Source of the DNA: Candidatus Saccharimonadota bacterium
GTDB lineage: Bacteria; Patescibacteriota; Saccharimonadia; Saccharimonadales; Saccharimonadaceae
Assembly (NCBI GenBank): GCA_017460105.1
Contig: JAFUBS010000003.1
Coordinates: 1-64,000 of the forward strand
Direction: 5' to 3'
Length of the DNA stretch: 64,000 nt
The position numbers and the translations under genes were made by a program. This document shows positions 8,551 to 17,603 of the stretch, piece after piece. Each line of letters opens with the position of its first letter. Position 1 is the stretch's first letter. The notes under the pieces are model-generated. The model ran no database searches and was not told the origin of the DNA. It saw nothing but the letters and a program-made list of their open reading frames with translations.

Positions 8551-9471
8551 AGCAGAGAGCTTGGCGGTGAAATCGGATAGATAGAATCCGATGATGCCAC
8601 CAATCATTGGCAAGATTGCGTAAGCAGAGAGTGCTTGGCAGATGCCACCGATGATTTGACCGAAATCGTCGCCAGAAGCTGGGAAGATTTGGAGCATCAA
8701 TGCGGTTGCTGGGTTGAAGATGAAGTTATTGCTGAGGCCAAGGAAGGCTGCAGAAATAACATATCCAATCACAACTGCGAGCGCCATACCACCTGCTACG
8801 GTAGCAGCAAAGGTAAAGACGCTGCGTTTGTATTTGACAGCACGTGCATAGAAGAATGCAATTACAAATGCGCCAAATAGTTCTACTAGGGCGATAATCC
8901 AGAATTTGCCTTCACCAATCTCGGCCATCTTGGTGATGTCATAGGCGCCATCGCCGCCAGCTAGGTGGAATGAATTGAAAATCAACCAACCGAGCCATGC
9001 ACCGACGATTTCGGCGATGATGTACATAACGCCACGAATGACGGAGATGCGGCGAGTAGCCATCATGCCGACAGTGACGATAGGGTTGAGGCATGCACCT
9101 GAGAATGCGTAGATTGCAATGTAGATTGCAATGATAGCAAACGAGTAGGTGGCAACGCTGGCAATACCCATGAGTGAAAGTGCAAATAACAGCAAGGTGA
9201 TGAACATTGTGCCGATTAATTCACCGAGCAATGCACCGTAAAATTTGTGGTTCTTGAAGATGGTGAGAATGCTCTCTTTTTCTTCGTACTTTTTGGAGAA
9301 GAAGCCAGCAAAGCATGACTTTTTGGTGCTGGTAACTACTTCTTTTTTCTCCACCGTGTTGGTTTTTGGAGCCTCGGACACTGGTTTCTCTACAGTTTTC
9401 GTGGCAGTTTTCGGTTTCGTCGTCTTGGACTTGTTCTGAGCCTTTGATGACTTTGGCTTCTTGTTTGCCAT
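8542..9471 (-). CDS. aquaporin / MIP-family channel with charged N-terminal extension
   Basis: A 309-residue membrane channel of the major intrinsic protein family, with six predicted membrane helices. The two half-helix loops read SGACLNPIVT and NNFIFNPATAL. The canonical NPA is NPI in the first loop, and the Arg that usually follows the second NPA is Thr, so the selectivity filter is atypical; water or small-solute transport is inferred only. Residues 1-~70 are a Lys/Thr-rich hydrophilic extension absent from typical aquaporins. The start is supported by AAGGAGG 5 nt upstream. The gene is divergent from the one at 9533. Confidence 0.8.
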   Translation of the reverse strand: MANKKPKSSKAQNKSKTTKPKTATKTVEKPVSEAPKTNTVEKKEVVTSTKKSCFAGFFSKKYEEKESILTIFKNHKFYGALLGELIGTMFITLLLFALSLMGIASVATYSFAIIAIYIAIYAFSGACLNPIVTVGMMATRRISVIRGVMYIIAEIVGAWLGWLIFNSFHLAGGDGAYDITKMAEIGEGKFWIIALVELFGAFVIAFFYARAVKYKRSVFTFAATVAGGMALAVVIGYVISAAFLGLSNNFIFNPATALMLQIFPASGDDFGQIIGGICQALSAYAILPMIGGIIGFYLSDFTAKLSAEE

Positions 9472-9497
9472 TTTCCTCCTTAAATTATATTTATATA

Positions 9498-9526
9498 ATT
9501 ATAGCACACTTTTCGTATGATATAAT
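9498..9526. promoter_or_regulatory. divergent promoter pair
   Basis: Minus strand TGCTATAAT (-10 at 9498-9503) drives the aquaporin gene with an SD-bearing leader. Plus strand TATAAT at 9521-9526 ends 6 nt before the ATG of the small membrane protein at 9533. Confidence 0.6.
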
Positions 9527-9532
9527 AAAAAA

Positions 9533-9769
9533 ATGGCAGTAATTGTGAATAAAGAAGAGGACAAAAATATAGATTTAACTCGGCGAATTGACGCGGACCT
9601 TCGTGAAAAAATGGCGGAGAGTTCTAAAATTGGTAACGCTGATCCAGATTTGGCTGAAGATTCGGAATACGTTAAGGATTTCGCTAAAACTGGTAGATTT
9701 GCTTGGGTGTGGATAGTGTTGGTGATTATCGCTATTATTATAATAGTAGCAGTGACACTTCAGAAATAA
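9533..9769 (+). CDS. small single-pass membrane protein, unknown function
   Basis: A 78-residue protein with a charged N-terminal half and one C-terminal membrane helix (FAWVWIVLVIIAIIIIVAV). I do not recognise the family. Leaderless-type -10 spacing supports the start. Topology is probably N-in and tail-anchored. Confidence 0.6.
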   Translation: MAVIVNKEEDKNIDLTRRIDADLREKMAESSKIGNADPDLAEDSEYVKDFAKTGRFAWVWIVLVIIAIIIIVAVTLQK

Positions 9770-9806
9770 CTATTTAATAGAGATTGTGGTATAATATATA
9801 ATAATT

Positions 9807-10766
9807 ATGGAAGAGCTGGAGAAGTTAAAACAAGAGCTAAAAAAGTTAAATATTGAATACGCCAAGATAAAAGACGTGGCGATAGAAAAGCGTGCGGCAT
9901 TTGGGCGCGAGCTGAACACCAAAAAGACTGCGATTATGGACAAAATCGCAAAGGCCGAAGAGGCGCTTTTGGATCGTAAGGTGGAGGCGCTTGATGTGAC
10001 GGCGCCGGTTGCTCCGAACGAAAAAATGCCGGAAGTCTATTCGGTATTTCAGGGTTCTAAGCACCCGTTGATGACAGAATTGGACCGAGTGGTGGCGATT
10101 TATCAGTCGATGGGATTTGACGTGATGGAGTCTAGACAGTTGGATGATGAATATCATATGTTTGATTCTTTGAATTTTGCAAAAGAGCATCCAGCGCGAG
10201 ATGGTTATGATACCTTCCGAACCGAAGAAGGATTGATTCCGCCAGCTCATACTTCTACGATGCAGAATCGTGTTTTAAAATCCTATAAGCATTTGCTTGA
10301 AGAGGGCAAAGAAATTGCTGTAGTAGTGCCTGGACGAGTATATCGTAACGAAGACGTAGACGCCACACATGAGCACACTTTCTATCAGTGCGAAGGCGTA
10401 TATGTGTCAAAGACCTGCACGATGGGCGATATGCTTGGGATTTTGCGTGAGTTTTTCGAGAAGTATTATGAGCAGAAGCTTAATATTCGTACGCAACCTG
10501 GGTATTTTCCATTTACAGAACCGTCACTAGAGTTTATGATTGAAAAGCCAAAGGCGTTGGGTGGCAAGAAAGGTGACTTCCTAGAGATGCTAGGATGCGG
10601 GATGATTCACCCGAATGTCCTCAAGATGGCTGGTATCGACCCCACAGAATATCATGGCTTTGCTTGGGGCGGTGGTATTGATAGGTTGGTGATGCTTCGC
10701 TATGGACTAAAGGATGTGCGATATTTTGAAAGCGGAAATCTTAACTTTTTGAGGGAGTTTAACTAA
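9807..10766 (+). CDS. pheS: phenylalanyl-tRNA synthetase alpha subunit
   Basis: A 319-residue class II catalytic subunit of the (alpha-beta)2 PheRS. The N-terminal coiled coil (residues 1-~55) binds tRNA. Motif 2 is visible as GRVYRNEDVDATHEHTFYQCEG, the Phe pocket as FPFTEPSLEF, and motif 3 as GFAWGGGIDRLVMLRYGL. Slightly shorter than E. coli PheS (327). The extended -10 TGGTATAAT (to 9795) gives a leader of about five bases. The TAA overlaps the pheT ATG by 1 nt (TAATG), coupling the two subunits. Confidence 0.95.
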   Translation: MEELEKLKQELKKLNIEYAKIKDVAIEKRAAFGRELNTKKTAIMDKIAKAEEALLDRKVEALDVTAPVAPNEKMPEVYSVFQGSKHPLMTELDRVVAIYQSMGFDVMESRQLDDEYHMFDSLNFAKEHPARDGYDTFRTEEGLIPPAHTSTMQNRVLKSYKHLLEEGKEIAVVVPGRVYRNEDVDATHEHTFYQCEGVYVSKTCTMGDMLGILREFFEKYYEQKLNIRTQPGYFPFTEPSLEFMIEKPKALGGKKGDFLEMLGCGMIHPNVLKMAGIDPTEYHGFAWGGGIDRLVMLRYGLKDVRYFESGNLNFLREFN

Positions 10767-13285
10767 TGAGAATTTCACTAAATTGGCTTAAAAAATTTGT
10801 AGATATCAAGATTTCCGACGATGAACTCGTGCGGTTAATTGGTGCGCGTCTCGTGGAAGTGGAAGGTGTGATTGATGAGACGCACAAATATGACAATATA
10901 TATGTAGTGCGTGTGGCGAGCGCAGAAAGAATCCCGGATACGCATTTGACGCTGTGCCAGATAGATGTAGGGAATGCGCTGGCGGCGGGTGACGGACTTG
11001 GAAGGGTTCCCGCAGAGCACCCGAAGGGTGGAGCTGCGGGAGGGAAAAGTCCGGCAGGACCCGCTGAGAATTTGGTGCAGGTGGTCTGTGGTGCGCCAAA
11101 TGTGCGCGAGGGAATGCTAGCGGCGTGGATTGCGCCAGGTGCGATTGTGCCGGCGTCGGTAAATGAGGATGCGCCATTTGTAATTGGCAAACGCAAGATG
11201 CTTGGTAAATATGAATCTAATGGCATGCTTGCTGGGGCAGATGAACTCGATTTTGGCGATGACCACTCGGGAATTGTAGAAATTGATCCTGCAGTTGCGA
11301 AGGCTGGCGATAAGTTGGCGGATGTATTTGAACTAAATGATAAGATTCTTGATATTGAGAATAAGTCGCTCACGCATCGACCGGATACGTTTGGCATGAT
11401 TGGGTTTGCGAGGGAAGTGGCGGGGATAATGGGTGTGAAATTTGCTGTTCCTGCTTTTTCCTCGGCTGGACTTGAATTTTCTGGCACGTCATACGCTGGT
11501 CAGCCAGCAGAACCGTCCCTCCGGGACGAACCTGTTGGTGACGTCAGGAATATACGTGCCAAAAATTCAAATCAAACTTTTACGCCTCAAAAAAAGCAGG
11601 ATACAGCAAATTTGAGCATCAGTATTGCTTTGCCAGATATTTGCGAACGATATTCTGCCATCGTACTCACGAAACACGGAGAGATTAAGAAGAAATATCT
11701 CACTTGGCAAGATACTATTCTGGCGAAGTCTGGGATGCGGCCGATTGATCCGATTGTGGATGCGACGAATTATTTGATGCTGTTGACTGGTCAACCGCTC
11801 CATGCGTTTGACTATGATAAGTTTGTTGCGGTTGGCGAGTCGAAGACGGCGAAGATTGACGTGCGTCTCGCAAAAGCGGGAGAGAAATTGACTCTGCTCG
11901 ATGGGAAAGAAATAGAATTAGTGCCGACAGATATTGTGATTTGCAGTGGTAAGGTGCCAGTAGCGTTGGCTGGTGCAATGGGTGGAGCTTCTACGGAAAT
12001 TGATGAAAATACTCGAAAGATTATCATCGAATCGGCGACATTTAGTCTTTACAATCTGCGTAAAACACAGATGGAACACGGGATTTTTTCGGAGGCGATT
12101 ACGAGATTTACCAAGGGACAACCAGCATATCAGACTGTCGCGGTAGCAGAAGATTGTGCTGCAATGCTTGCGGATGGATTCAAGGTGATCGAAGAGGTTG
12201 ACGAGTATCCAAAGCCAGCAAAACAAGATGTTGTGAAAATTACAACACTTGAAATAAACCAGCTACTCGGAACGGATTTTTCGGAAAAAACAATTGTCTC
12301 TACACTAGAAAATGTCGGCTTTATGGTAGAGGTAGAAAAGGGCGGAAATTTGACTGTCACTGCACCTTTGTGGCGTAAAGATATTCATATCAAGGAAGAT
12401 ATCATTGAGGAAGTGGGGCGTTTGCAAGGGTATGATAACATTGTTCCGACTTTGCCGAAGCATGGAACTGCAAATATTAACAAGATGCTAGAACTAAAGA
12501 CGCGGATTCGTGATCTAATGTCTAGTTATGGTGCAAACGAGACTTTGACATATAGTTTCGTAAGTGGGAGACTCTTAGAAAACGCTGGACAGGATTCCAA
12601 GAATTCCTACAAGATTGTGAATTCGATTTCGCCGGAACTACAATTTGTACGTCAATCTATTGTGCCGAGTTTGTTAGATAAAGCGCATATGAACCAAAAG
12701 ATTCCGTTTGATAAGTTTGCGTTGTTTGAATTTAACAAAGTCTACCAAACGGCGTGGGGACGTGATGCAGAAGATGTGCCGGTGGAGAGAAGCCAAATGG
12801 GTTTTGTGCTAGCCGAGCGAAAGACCAAAGGTGCAGCATACTACAAGGCGAAACTATATGTTGAAAAATTATTGGCAGAGTTGAATATTCCAGTAGTTTT
12901 CAAACCGATGACGACTGGAATTGCGATGGCGAAACCATATGAACCAAAGCGTGCAGCAGAAATATTTACGCGTGAGGGACAATTCGTCGGCGTAGTGGGC
13001 GAGTTCAAGGGTGCAGTTCGCAGGAACTTCAAACTGGAAGATTATGCGGCAGGATTCGAGCTAGACCTTGATGTGGTACTTGAAAATGTAAAGAATAAAG
13101 TCATAAGTAGTGATTTCGCCGTGAAAGACAAGGAAGACGTAACGATTACTACGACGAAAACTTATGCTGAGGTGCTTGCAGAAGTAGAGAAGGATAATCC
13201 GGGTGTTGAAATTACTCCACTCGGTATATACCAGCCAGAGGGCGCAAAAGCGAAGAATATTACATTCCATATCGTGAAAAAATAA
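10766..13285 (+). CDS. pheT: phenylalanyl-tRNA synthetase beta subunit
   Basis: An 839-residue non-catalytic subunit carrying the tRNA-binding and editing modules. ISLNWLKKFVD starts the B1 domain. VVCGAPNVREGMLAAW is the B2 OB-fold signature, followed by a B3/B4 editing region and the B5 domain (~450-530), then the catalytic-like core. The C-terminal FDX-ACB domain is short and diverged. Two in-frame palindromic DNA elements insert foreign residues: ~74-100, directly before the VVCGAPNV motif, and ~236-269, in the B3/B4 segment. Without them the length would be close to the usual ~790. Confidence 0.93.
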   Translation: MRISLNWLKKFVDIKISDDELVRLIGARLVEVEGVIDETHKYDNIYVVRVASAERIPDTHLTLCQIDVGNALAAGDGLGRVPAEHPKGGAAGGKSPAGPAENLVQVVCGAPNVREGMLAAWIAPGAIVPASVNEDAPFVIGKRKMLGKYESNGMLAGADELDFGDDHSGIVEIDPAVAKAGDKLADVFELNDKILDIENKSLTHRPDTFGMIGFAREVAGIMGVKFAVPAFSSAGLEFSGTSYAGQPAEPSLRDEPVGDVRNIRAKNSNQTFTPQKKQDTANLSISIALPDICERYSAIVLTKHGEIKKKYLTWQDTILAKSGMRPIDPIVDATNYLMLLTGQPLHAFDYDKFVAVGESKTAKIDVRLAKAGEKLTLLDGKEIELVPTDIVICSGKVPVALAGAMGGASTEIDENTRKIIIESATFSLYNLRKTQMEHGIFSEAITRFTKGQPAYQTVAVAEDCAAMLADGFKVIEEVDEYPKPAKQDVVKITTLEINQLLGTDFSEKTIVSTLENVGFMVEVEKGGNLTVTAPLWRKDIHIKEDIIEEVGRLQGYDNIVPTLPKHGTANINKMLELKTRIRDLMSSYGANETLTYSFVSGRLLENAGQDSKNSYKIVNSISPELQFVRQSIVPSLLDKAHMNQKIPFDKFALFEFNKVYQTAWGRDAEDVPVERSQMGFVLAERKTKGAAYYKAKLYVEKLLAELNIPVVFKPMTTGIAMAKPYEPKRAAEIFTREGQFVGVVGEFKGAVRRNFKLEDYAAGFELDLDVVLENVKNKVISSDFAVKDKEDVTITTTKTYAEVLAEVEKDNPGVEITPLGIYQPEGAKAKNITFHIVKK
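10985..11064 (+). repeat. in-frame palindromic element 1 inside pheT
   Basis: Concentric arms: GCGGGT (10985-10990) with ACCCGC (11059-11064); GGACTT (10994-10999) with AAGTCC (11047-11052); TCCCGCAG (11008-11015) with CTGCGGGA (11034-11041); central hairpin CACCC-gaa-GGGTG (11018-11030). It contains the reverse complement of CGGGTCCTGCC at 11053-11063. The encoded residues are Gly/Ala-rich and interrupt PheT just before its OB-fold signature. Confidence 0.75.
11472..11570 (+). repeat. in-frame palindromic element 2 inside pheT
   Basis: Outer arms TTGAATTTT (11472-11480) with AAAATTCAA (11562-11570), then GGCACGT (11483-11489) with ACGTGCC (11554-11560). The inside holds CTGG-tcag-CCAG, a perfect CGTCCC-tcc-GGGACG hairpin (11514-11528) and the palindrome TGACGTCA. 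Its 99 bp equal 33 codons, keeping the frame. Confidence 0.75.
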
Positions 13286-13308
13286 GTTTGTATTTATTAG
13301 ACTTATGC

Positions 13309-13314
13309 TATAAT
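13309..13314 (+). promoter_or_regulatory. -10 box of the ftsEX operon
   Basis: TATGCTATAAT ends 7 nt before the ftsE ATG at 13322; no SD motif is present. Confidence 0.6.
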
Positions 13315-13321
13315 ATAATAT

Positions 13322-14086
13322 ATGATATTGCTTGATAGTGTAACGAAGAAATATCCTGGTGACGAAGAACCAGCTCTGGATTCTGTGTCGCTACATATTG
13401 AGCCAAATGAATTCGTATTCTTGGTGGGTAAGTCTGGTGCTGGTAAGTCTACTCTAATGAAGATGATTACAAAGGAAGAGACGCCAGATTCTGGAAAGAT
13501 TATTATTGGTGGGATTGATCTTGACTATGTAAAAAAGCGTCATATCCCAGGCTATCGTAGGCGCCTTGGCGTGGTATTCCAGGATTTTAAGTTGCTACCG
13601 CGCAGGACAGTATACGAGAACGTGGCATTTGCACTAGAGATTGTCGGGATGAGTAATAAAGAGATTCGCAACACAGTGCCGAAGGTATTGGAACTGGTAG
13701 ACTTGTTGGACCAGTCGAAGAAATTCCCGGATCAATTATCTGGTGGTCAACAGCAGCGTGTGTCTATCGCACGTTCAATCGCGCGCCAGCCGAAGATTTT
13801 AATTGCAGATGAGCCGACGGCGAACCTAGACAAACTAACCACAGAAGAGATTATCGGTTTGTTGAAGAAGATTAATGATTTTGGTACGACGATTTTTGTA
13901 ACAACACATAACGAGAATATCGTAAATAATTTGCAAAAACGTGTAATTACAATGAAGGGTGGCAAGATTGTTTCTGACCAGAAGAACAATGGTATATACA
14001 AATTGGATGAGAAACCGCAACCGGAAGCGCCAAAGCGTATCGTACAGACACCAGGGCATGCTTTGAGACGAAGGAGGGTGATTTAG
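13322..14086 (+). CDS. ftsE: cell-division ATP-binding protein FtsE
   Basis: A 254-residue ABC ATPase of the FtsEX complex at the division septum. Walker A GKSGAGKST (~37-45), Q-loop VFQDFKLLP, signature LSGGQQQRVSIARS (~139-152), Walker B ILIADEPTANLD (~160-171) and the H-loop THN are all present. It is longer than E. coli FtsE (222) by a C-terminal tail (~225-254) rich in Lys/Arg/Pro. Neighbouring ftsX and a CHAP hydrolase gene show the usual FtsEX role of gating a peptidoglycan hydrolase through ATP hydrolysis. Confidence 0.94.
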   Translation: MILLDSVTKKYPGDEEPALDSVSLHIEPNEFVFLVGKSGAGKSTLMKMITKEETPDSGKIIIGGIDLDYVKKRHIPGYRRRLGVVFQDFKLLPRRTVYENVAFALEIVGMSNKEIRNTVPKVLELVDLLDQSKKFPDQLSGGQQQRVSIARSIARQPKILIADEPTANLDKLTTEEIIGLLKKINDFGTTIFVTTHNENIVNNLQKRVITMKGGKIVSDQKNNGIYKLDEKPQPEAPKRIVQTPGHALRRRRVI

Positions 14087-15127
14087 ATGGAGAAGAAAAA
14101 GTTGGTCAAAGCTGACGACAAAACTCTGAAGAAGGCAGCAAAACGCGGACTGAAGACGATTCGCAAGTCTCGCGCTCATCATCCAATTCGTGAAGAAAGT
14201 AGAATTATTAAATACGGTACGAGTGGTTTCGCGCGTAATATTTGGCTGTCAACTGCTGCAACAATGGTGATGGCTATCACGCTTATCATTTTGTTCGTGA
14301 CGGTGGTAGCAAGTGTGATTTTGACTAATACTGCAGATCTCATGCGTGACAAAATCGATATCACGATTTACTTCAAGCCGAACACCTCACAAGAAAGTTT
14401 GAACGAATTGTCGGAGATTATTTCGAAAGATTCGAATATCAAGAGCGTGGTAGTATCTACGTCCGAGCAGGAATACGACAAATTCTTGGCTGAGAATGCC
14501 GACAGTAGTGAGATTATCGAAATCTTGGATGACGAAATGAAGAAAATGATGATTGCAAATATGCAGGCGACTATGCGCGTGAAAGTCTATAATGTCGATA
14601 ATCTTGATAGTATTAAGAATCTAGTCGAAACAGACGCAACGTTCCAGAAAAATCTTGATGAAAGTATGGCGCCAACTTATGACGTAAACCAGGTCGAAAT
14701 TGCGACGATTACGTCTTGGGCGAGAATTGCGAGGACTGGTGGTATGATTCTGGCTGGAGTGTTCTTAGTAATTTCTGTATTAATAATATTCAGCACGATT
14801 CGAATGGCGATTTTCTCACGTCGCGAGGAAATTTATATGATGAAGTTGGTTGGAGCGGAGAAGAATTTTATCCGCGGGCCATTCTTGGTAGAGGCAGAAA
14901 TCTGCGGGCTAATAGCTGGCATAATTGCTGCAACAGTGAGTTATTTTGGATTTATGTTTGTAGCACCAAAGCTCGCGAACTATGGTATCAATGTAGATAC
15001 AATCAAAGAAATCCTGGAATCCAATAAATTAATTTTCGTGTACTTGATATTTATGGGCATCGGCGTGTTGATTGGGCGTATCTCTTCATGGCTCGCTGTG
15101 GCGAAATACCTGCACAAAGATAATTAG
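14087..15127 (+). CDS. ftsX: cell-division permease FtsX
   Basis: A 346-residue membrane partner of FtsE. A basic cytosolic N-terminus (~1-60) leads to TM1 (~64-85), an extracellular domain (~86-210) that in this family binds the hydrolase, and three more helices (~215-240, ~265-292, ~310-332). The ATG directly abuts the ftsE TAG, with GGAGGG about 10 nt upstream. The order ftsE-ftsX-coiled-coil CHAP protein is the FtsEX-PcsB arrangement of Gram-positive bacteria. Confidence 0.92.
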   Translation: MEKKKLVKADDKTLKKAAKRGLKTIRKSRAHHPIREESRIIKYGTSGFARNIWLSTAATMVMAITLIILFVTVVASVILTNTADLMRDKIDITIYFKPNTSQESLNELSEIISKDSNIKSVVVSTSEQEYDKFLAENADSSEIIEILDDEMKKMMIANMQATMRVKVYNVDNLDSIKNLVETDATFQKNLDESMAPTYDVNQVEIATITSWARIARTGGMILAGVFLVISVLIIFSTIRMAIFSRREEIYMMKLVGAEKNFIRGPFLVEAEICGLIAGIIAATVSYFGFMFVAPKLANYGINVDTIKEILESNKLIFVYLIFMGIGVLIGRISSWLAVAKYLHKDN

Positions 15128-15129
15128 GT

Positions 15130-15158
15130 TTGACATTTGTTACTACGTGTGCCATAAT
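15130..15158 (+). promoter_or_regulatory. promoter of the CHAP hydrolase gene
   Basis: A perfect TTGACA -35 (15130-15135), a 17-bp spacer and the -10 CATAAT (15153-15158), only 6 nt before the ATG at 15165. This decides the start against an upstream in-frame ATG at 15072, which would lie inside ftsX. Confidence 0.75.
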
Positions 15159-15164
15159 GGGCTT

Positions 15165-16337
15165 ATGGCTAAACTCATGAAGACTAAAAAGTTTTTCGCC
15201 ATGATACTGGCAGGGCTTTTGGTTGTGCCAACGCTAATTGGCGGAGTGTTTAGACAAGAGGATGCGTATGGTATTTCACTCGCTTGCCGCAATAGTCCAG
15301 AATGTATGGAGGCGGTAGAGAAAGAACGTAAGGCGAATCAAAATGCAGCATCGGCGAGTAGTTCGGCGGATATGTTACAGAAGAAAGTTCAGGAATTAAA
15401 TGTTGAAATCGCTGGTAGAGAACTAGAAATCGTCGAAACTCAGGCGCAAGTAAAAGAACTTGAAAAGCAAATCAAAGAAACAGAAGAGAAATTAAAGAAC
15501 GAGCAGGAAGCGTTGACGGAATTGCTTGTGGGGCTTCATTTCGAAGGAGATGCGGAGCCAATTACGATACTCGCGGGGTCGAGTTCGATTTCGGATTTGG
15601 CGGAGAGACAAGCGCGTAGCGAAGTGGTAAAGCAACAAATAAGTGCTACGGCGCAGAAGGTTAAAGAAGCCAAACTAAAGCTCGAGGAGGACAAAGCCAA
15701 AGTAGAAGAATTATTGGAACAACAGAAAAGTGCCAAGGCGGAGCTCGTAGCGAAGCGTACAGAGCAACAACAGTTGGTAGAGAAATACCAGAATGATGCC
15801 GCGGCATACGCGCAAGTTGCAGAAGATGCGAAGGCTGCGCAGCGTGCAGCAGAGCAAGCAGAGCAGGAAGCCCATCCAGAACGTTATTCGGGTAGTTCTT
15901 ATACGGGCGTGAATACATATCCGTGGCAAGGTGACTGTCCGCAGCGACAAGATGACTATGGCACAGTTTGGAATGGATATTATATTGGTGGATATGTTTG
16001 CGAATGCGTGAGTTATACTGGCTGGAAGGCATATGAAGCTTTTGGCAAGGTGATTGCCTGGGGTAATGCTTATAGCTGGGACGACCGAGCACGTAGCTAT
16101 GGATACCGCGTAGATCACACGCCGGAGGCGGATTCGATTGGCCAGGTAGACGGCGGTATGTATGGTCACGTATTCTGGGTGGAGAGCGTAAATGCGGATG
16201 GTTCTATTAACGTCACAGAATACAACAACGCCTATGCTACGAAATTGTATTCTGGTAGCTTCCATTACGGCGACTTCGGCGCACGTACAATTTCAGCAAG
16301 CGAAGTCTGGCAATACAATTATATTCACTTGAAATAA
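15165..16337 (+). CDS. secreted coiled-coil CHAP peptidoglycan hydrolase (PcsB-like)
   Basis: A 390-residue secreted cell-wall amidase/endopeptidase. A signal peptide (residues ~8-30, ILAGLLVVPTLIGG) precedes two long coiled coils (~55-135 and ~150-235) with a short hinge. A CHAP domain (~260-390) follows: catalytic Cys in CECVSYTGWKAYE, His in YGHVFWVESV, and the third catalytic-site residue likely in VTEYNNAY. Coiled-coil plus CHAP directly after ftsEX matches PcsB, whose coiled coil is held inactive until FtsX moves it. It likely splits septal peptidoglycan. The start is set by the promoter spacing. Confidence 0.88.
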   Translation: MAKLMKTKKFFAMILAGLLVVPTLIGGVFRQEDAYGISLACRNSPECMEAVEKERKANQNAASASSSADMLQKKVQELNVEIAGRELEIVETQAQVKELEKQIKETEEKLKNEQEALTELLVGLHFEGDAEPITILAGSSSISDLAERQARSEVVKQQISATAQKVKEAKLKLEEDKAKVEELLEQQKSAKAELVAKRTEQQQLVEKYQNDAAAYAQVAEDAKAAQRAAEQAEQEAHPERYSGSSYTGVNTYPWQGDCPQRQDDYGTVWNGYYIGGYVCECVSYTGWKAYEAFGKVIAWGNAYSWDDRARSYGYRVDHTPEADSIGQVDGGMYGHVFWVESVNADGSINVTEYNNAYATKLYSGSFHYGDFGARTISASEVWQYNYIHLK

Positions 16338-16346
16338 GATGTGATA

Positions 16347-16374
16347 ATAGAGCGCTCCAAGGCGCTCTATTTTT
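16347..16374 (+). terminator. rho-independent terminator
   Basis: Perfect stem ATAGAGCGC (16347-16355) with GCGCTCTAT (16362-16370), followed by TTTT. It ends the ftsEX-hydrolase unit. Confidence 0.8.
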
Positions 16375-16409
16375 GGTTATGCTTCGTTTCGTGTGCTATA
16401 ATAGTTGAT

Positions 16410-17603
16410 ATGGAAAAGAAGAAAGAGTGGAAAGAGAAAAAAATTAGTTTAGGCAATGCGATTATCATGTCGGCGGTACTAGCTGTGGTTGGTATAGTAA
16501 TTGGCGCGAATTGGAATGCGATTACGAGAGGTTTTTCGCCATATCTCGGATTGTCACAGACGGCTTCGGATATGGATTGGAGCAGCCTGGATGAAGTATA
16601 TAGCAAGGTAGCAAGTACTTATAATGGTGAGATTTCCAAGGAAGAAATGATTGATGGCGCAAAGAAGGGGATGGTAGATGCGCTGGGTGATATTTATACT
16701 ACCTATATGAATTCACAGGATAGTAGTGATTTTTATGATGATTTGCACGGGAATGTAGGCTCTGGTGTGGGTATTGAAATGGGAATGCGTGATGGCTATG
16801 TGAGAGTGCTGCGCGTGTTGCCTGATAATCCTGCTCTGAAGGCTGGCGTGATGATTGGAGATATTATTTATAAAGTGGACGGTGAAGAAGTCTACACGTT
16901 GTCGTCTGACGAAATTGCCAAGAAGGTACGTGGTGAGGCTGGCACAAAAGTGTCGCTCACGGTAGTGCGGGATGGCAAGGAGAAGACTTTCGACCTTACG
17001 CGCGAGAAGATTAATAACGTGTCGGCATATGTAGATTATGATGGCAACACAGCGATTGTCACTTTGACGCGATTTGATGAAAGCACTGGCAAAGACGTGC
17101 AGAAGATGGCGCAAGAATTTAGCAGCAAGGGTGTAAATAAAGTGATTTTGGATTTGCGTGGTAATGGCGGTGGATACGTGTCGGCAGCGCAGGACCTTTT
17201 GAGTCTCTGGCTAGACAATCAAGTGGTAGTAATTCAGAAATCTAGACACTTTGGTAATTCTACGATGAAGACTTCTGCTGGTAAGGCGGTGCTGAAGGAT
17301 ATGAAGACAATTGTGCTGGTAAACGGCTCGACAGCTTCGGCATCAGAAATCGTGGCGGGGGCTTTGCAGGATTATCAGAAAGCAACAGTGGTCGGGGAAA
17401 AGACATATGGTAAAGGTGTGGTGCAAAATCTATACACACTAGGTGATGGTAGCACGCTCAAGGTAACAACTGCGGACTGGTACACTCCGAACGAGAGAAC
17501 GATTAATAATGATGGCATTACGCCGGATGTAGAAGTAGAGCGTTCGTACGAAGATATCAACAAAATGCGTGATCCGCAAATGGACAAGGCAAAGGGAATG
17601 TAA
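16410..17603 (+). CDS. S41-family carboxy-terminal processing peptidase (CtpA-like)
   Basis: A 397-residue secreted or membrane-anchored serine protease. One N-terminal membrane helix (~15-35), an N-terminal helical domain, a PDZ domain (~110-195, around GVGIEMGMRDGYVRVLRV), then the S41 catalytic core: LDLRGNGGG, catalytic Ser in NGSTASASEI and Lys in GEKTYGKG. It processes C-termini of extracytoplasmic proteins; relatives activate or degrade cell-wall hydrolases, fitting its place after the CHAP protein. TGCTATAAT (-10 at 16397-16402) ends 7 nt before this ATG, so the upstream ATG at 16341, inside the terminator region, is rejected. Confidence 0.9.
   Translation: MEKKKEWKEKKISLGNAIIMSAVLAVVGIVIGANWNAITRGFSPYLGLSQTASDMDWSSLDEVYSKVASTYNGEISKEEMIDGAKKGMVDALGDIYTTYMNSQDSSDFYDDLHGNVGSGVGIEMGMRDGYVRVLRVLPDNPALKAGVMIGDIIYKVDGEEVYTLSSDEIAKKVRGEAGTKVSLTVVRDGKEKTFDLTREKINNVSAYVDYDGNTAIVTLTRFDESTGKDVQKMAQEFSSKGVNKVILDLRGNGGGYVSAAQDLLSLWLDNQVVVIQKSRHFGNSTMKTSAGKAVLKDMKTIVLVNGSTASASEIVAGALQDYQKATVVGEKTYGKGVVQNLYTLGDGSTLKVTTADWYTPNERTINNDGITPDVEVERSYEDINKMRDPQMDKAKGM

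Noticed and set aside
16341-16409. Upstream start for the S41 peptidase
   Set aside because: It begins inside a terminator stem and precedes the -10 box, so the ATG at 16410 is preferred.
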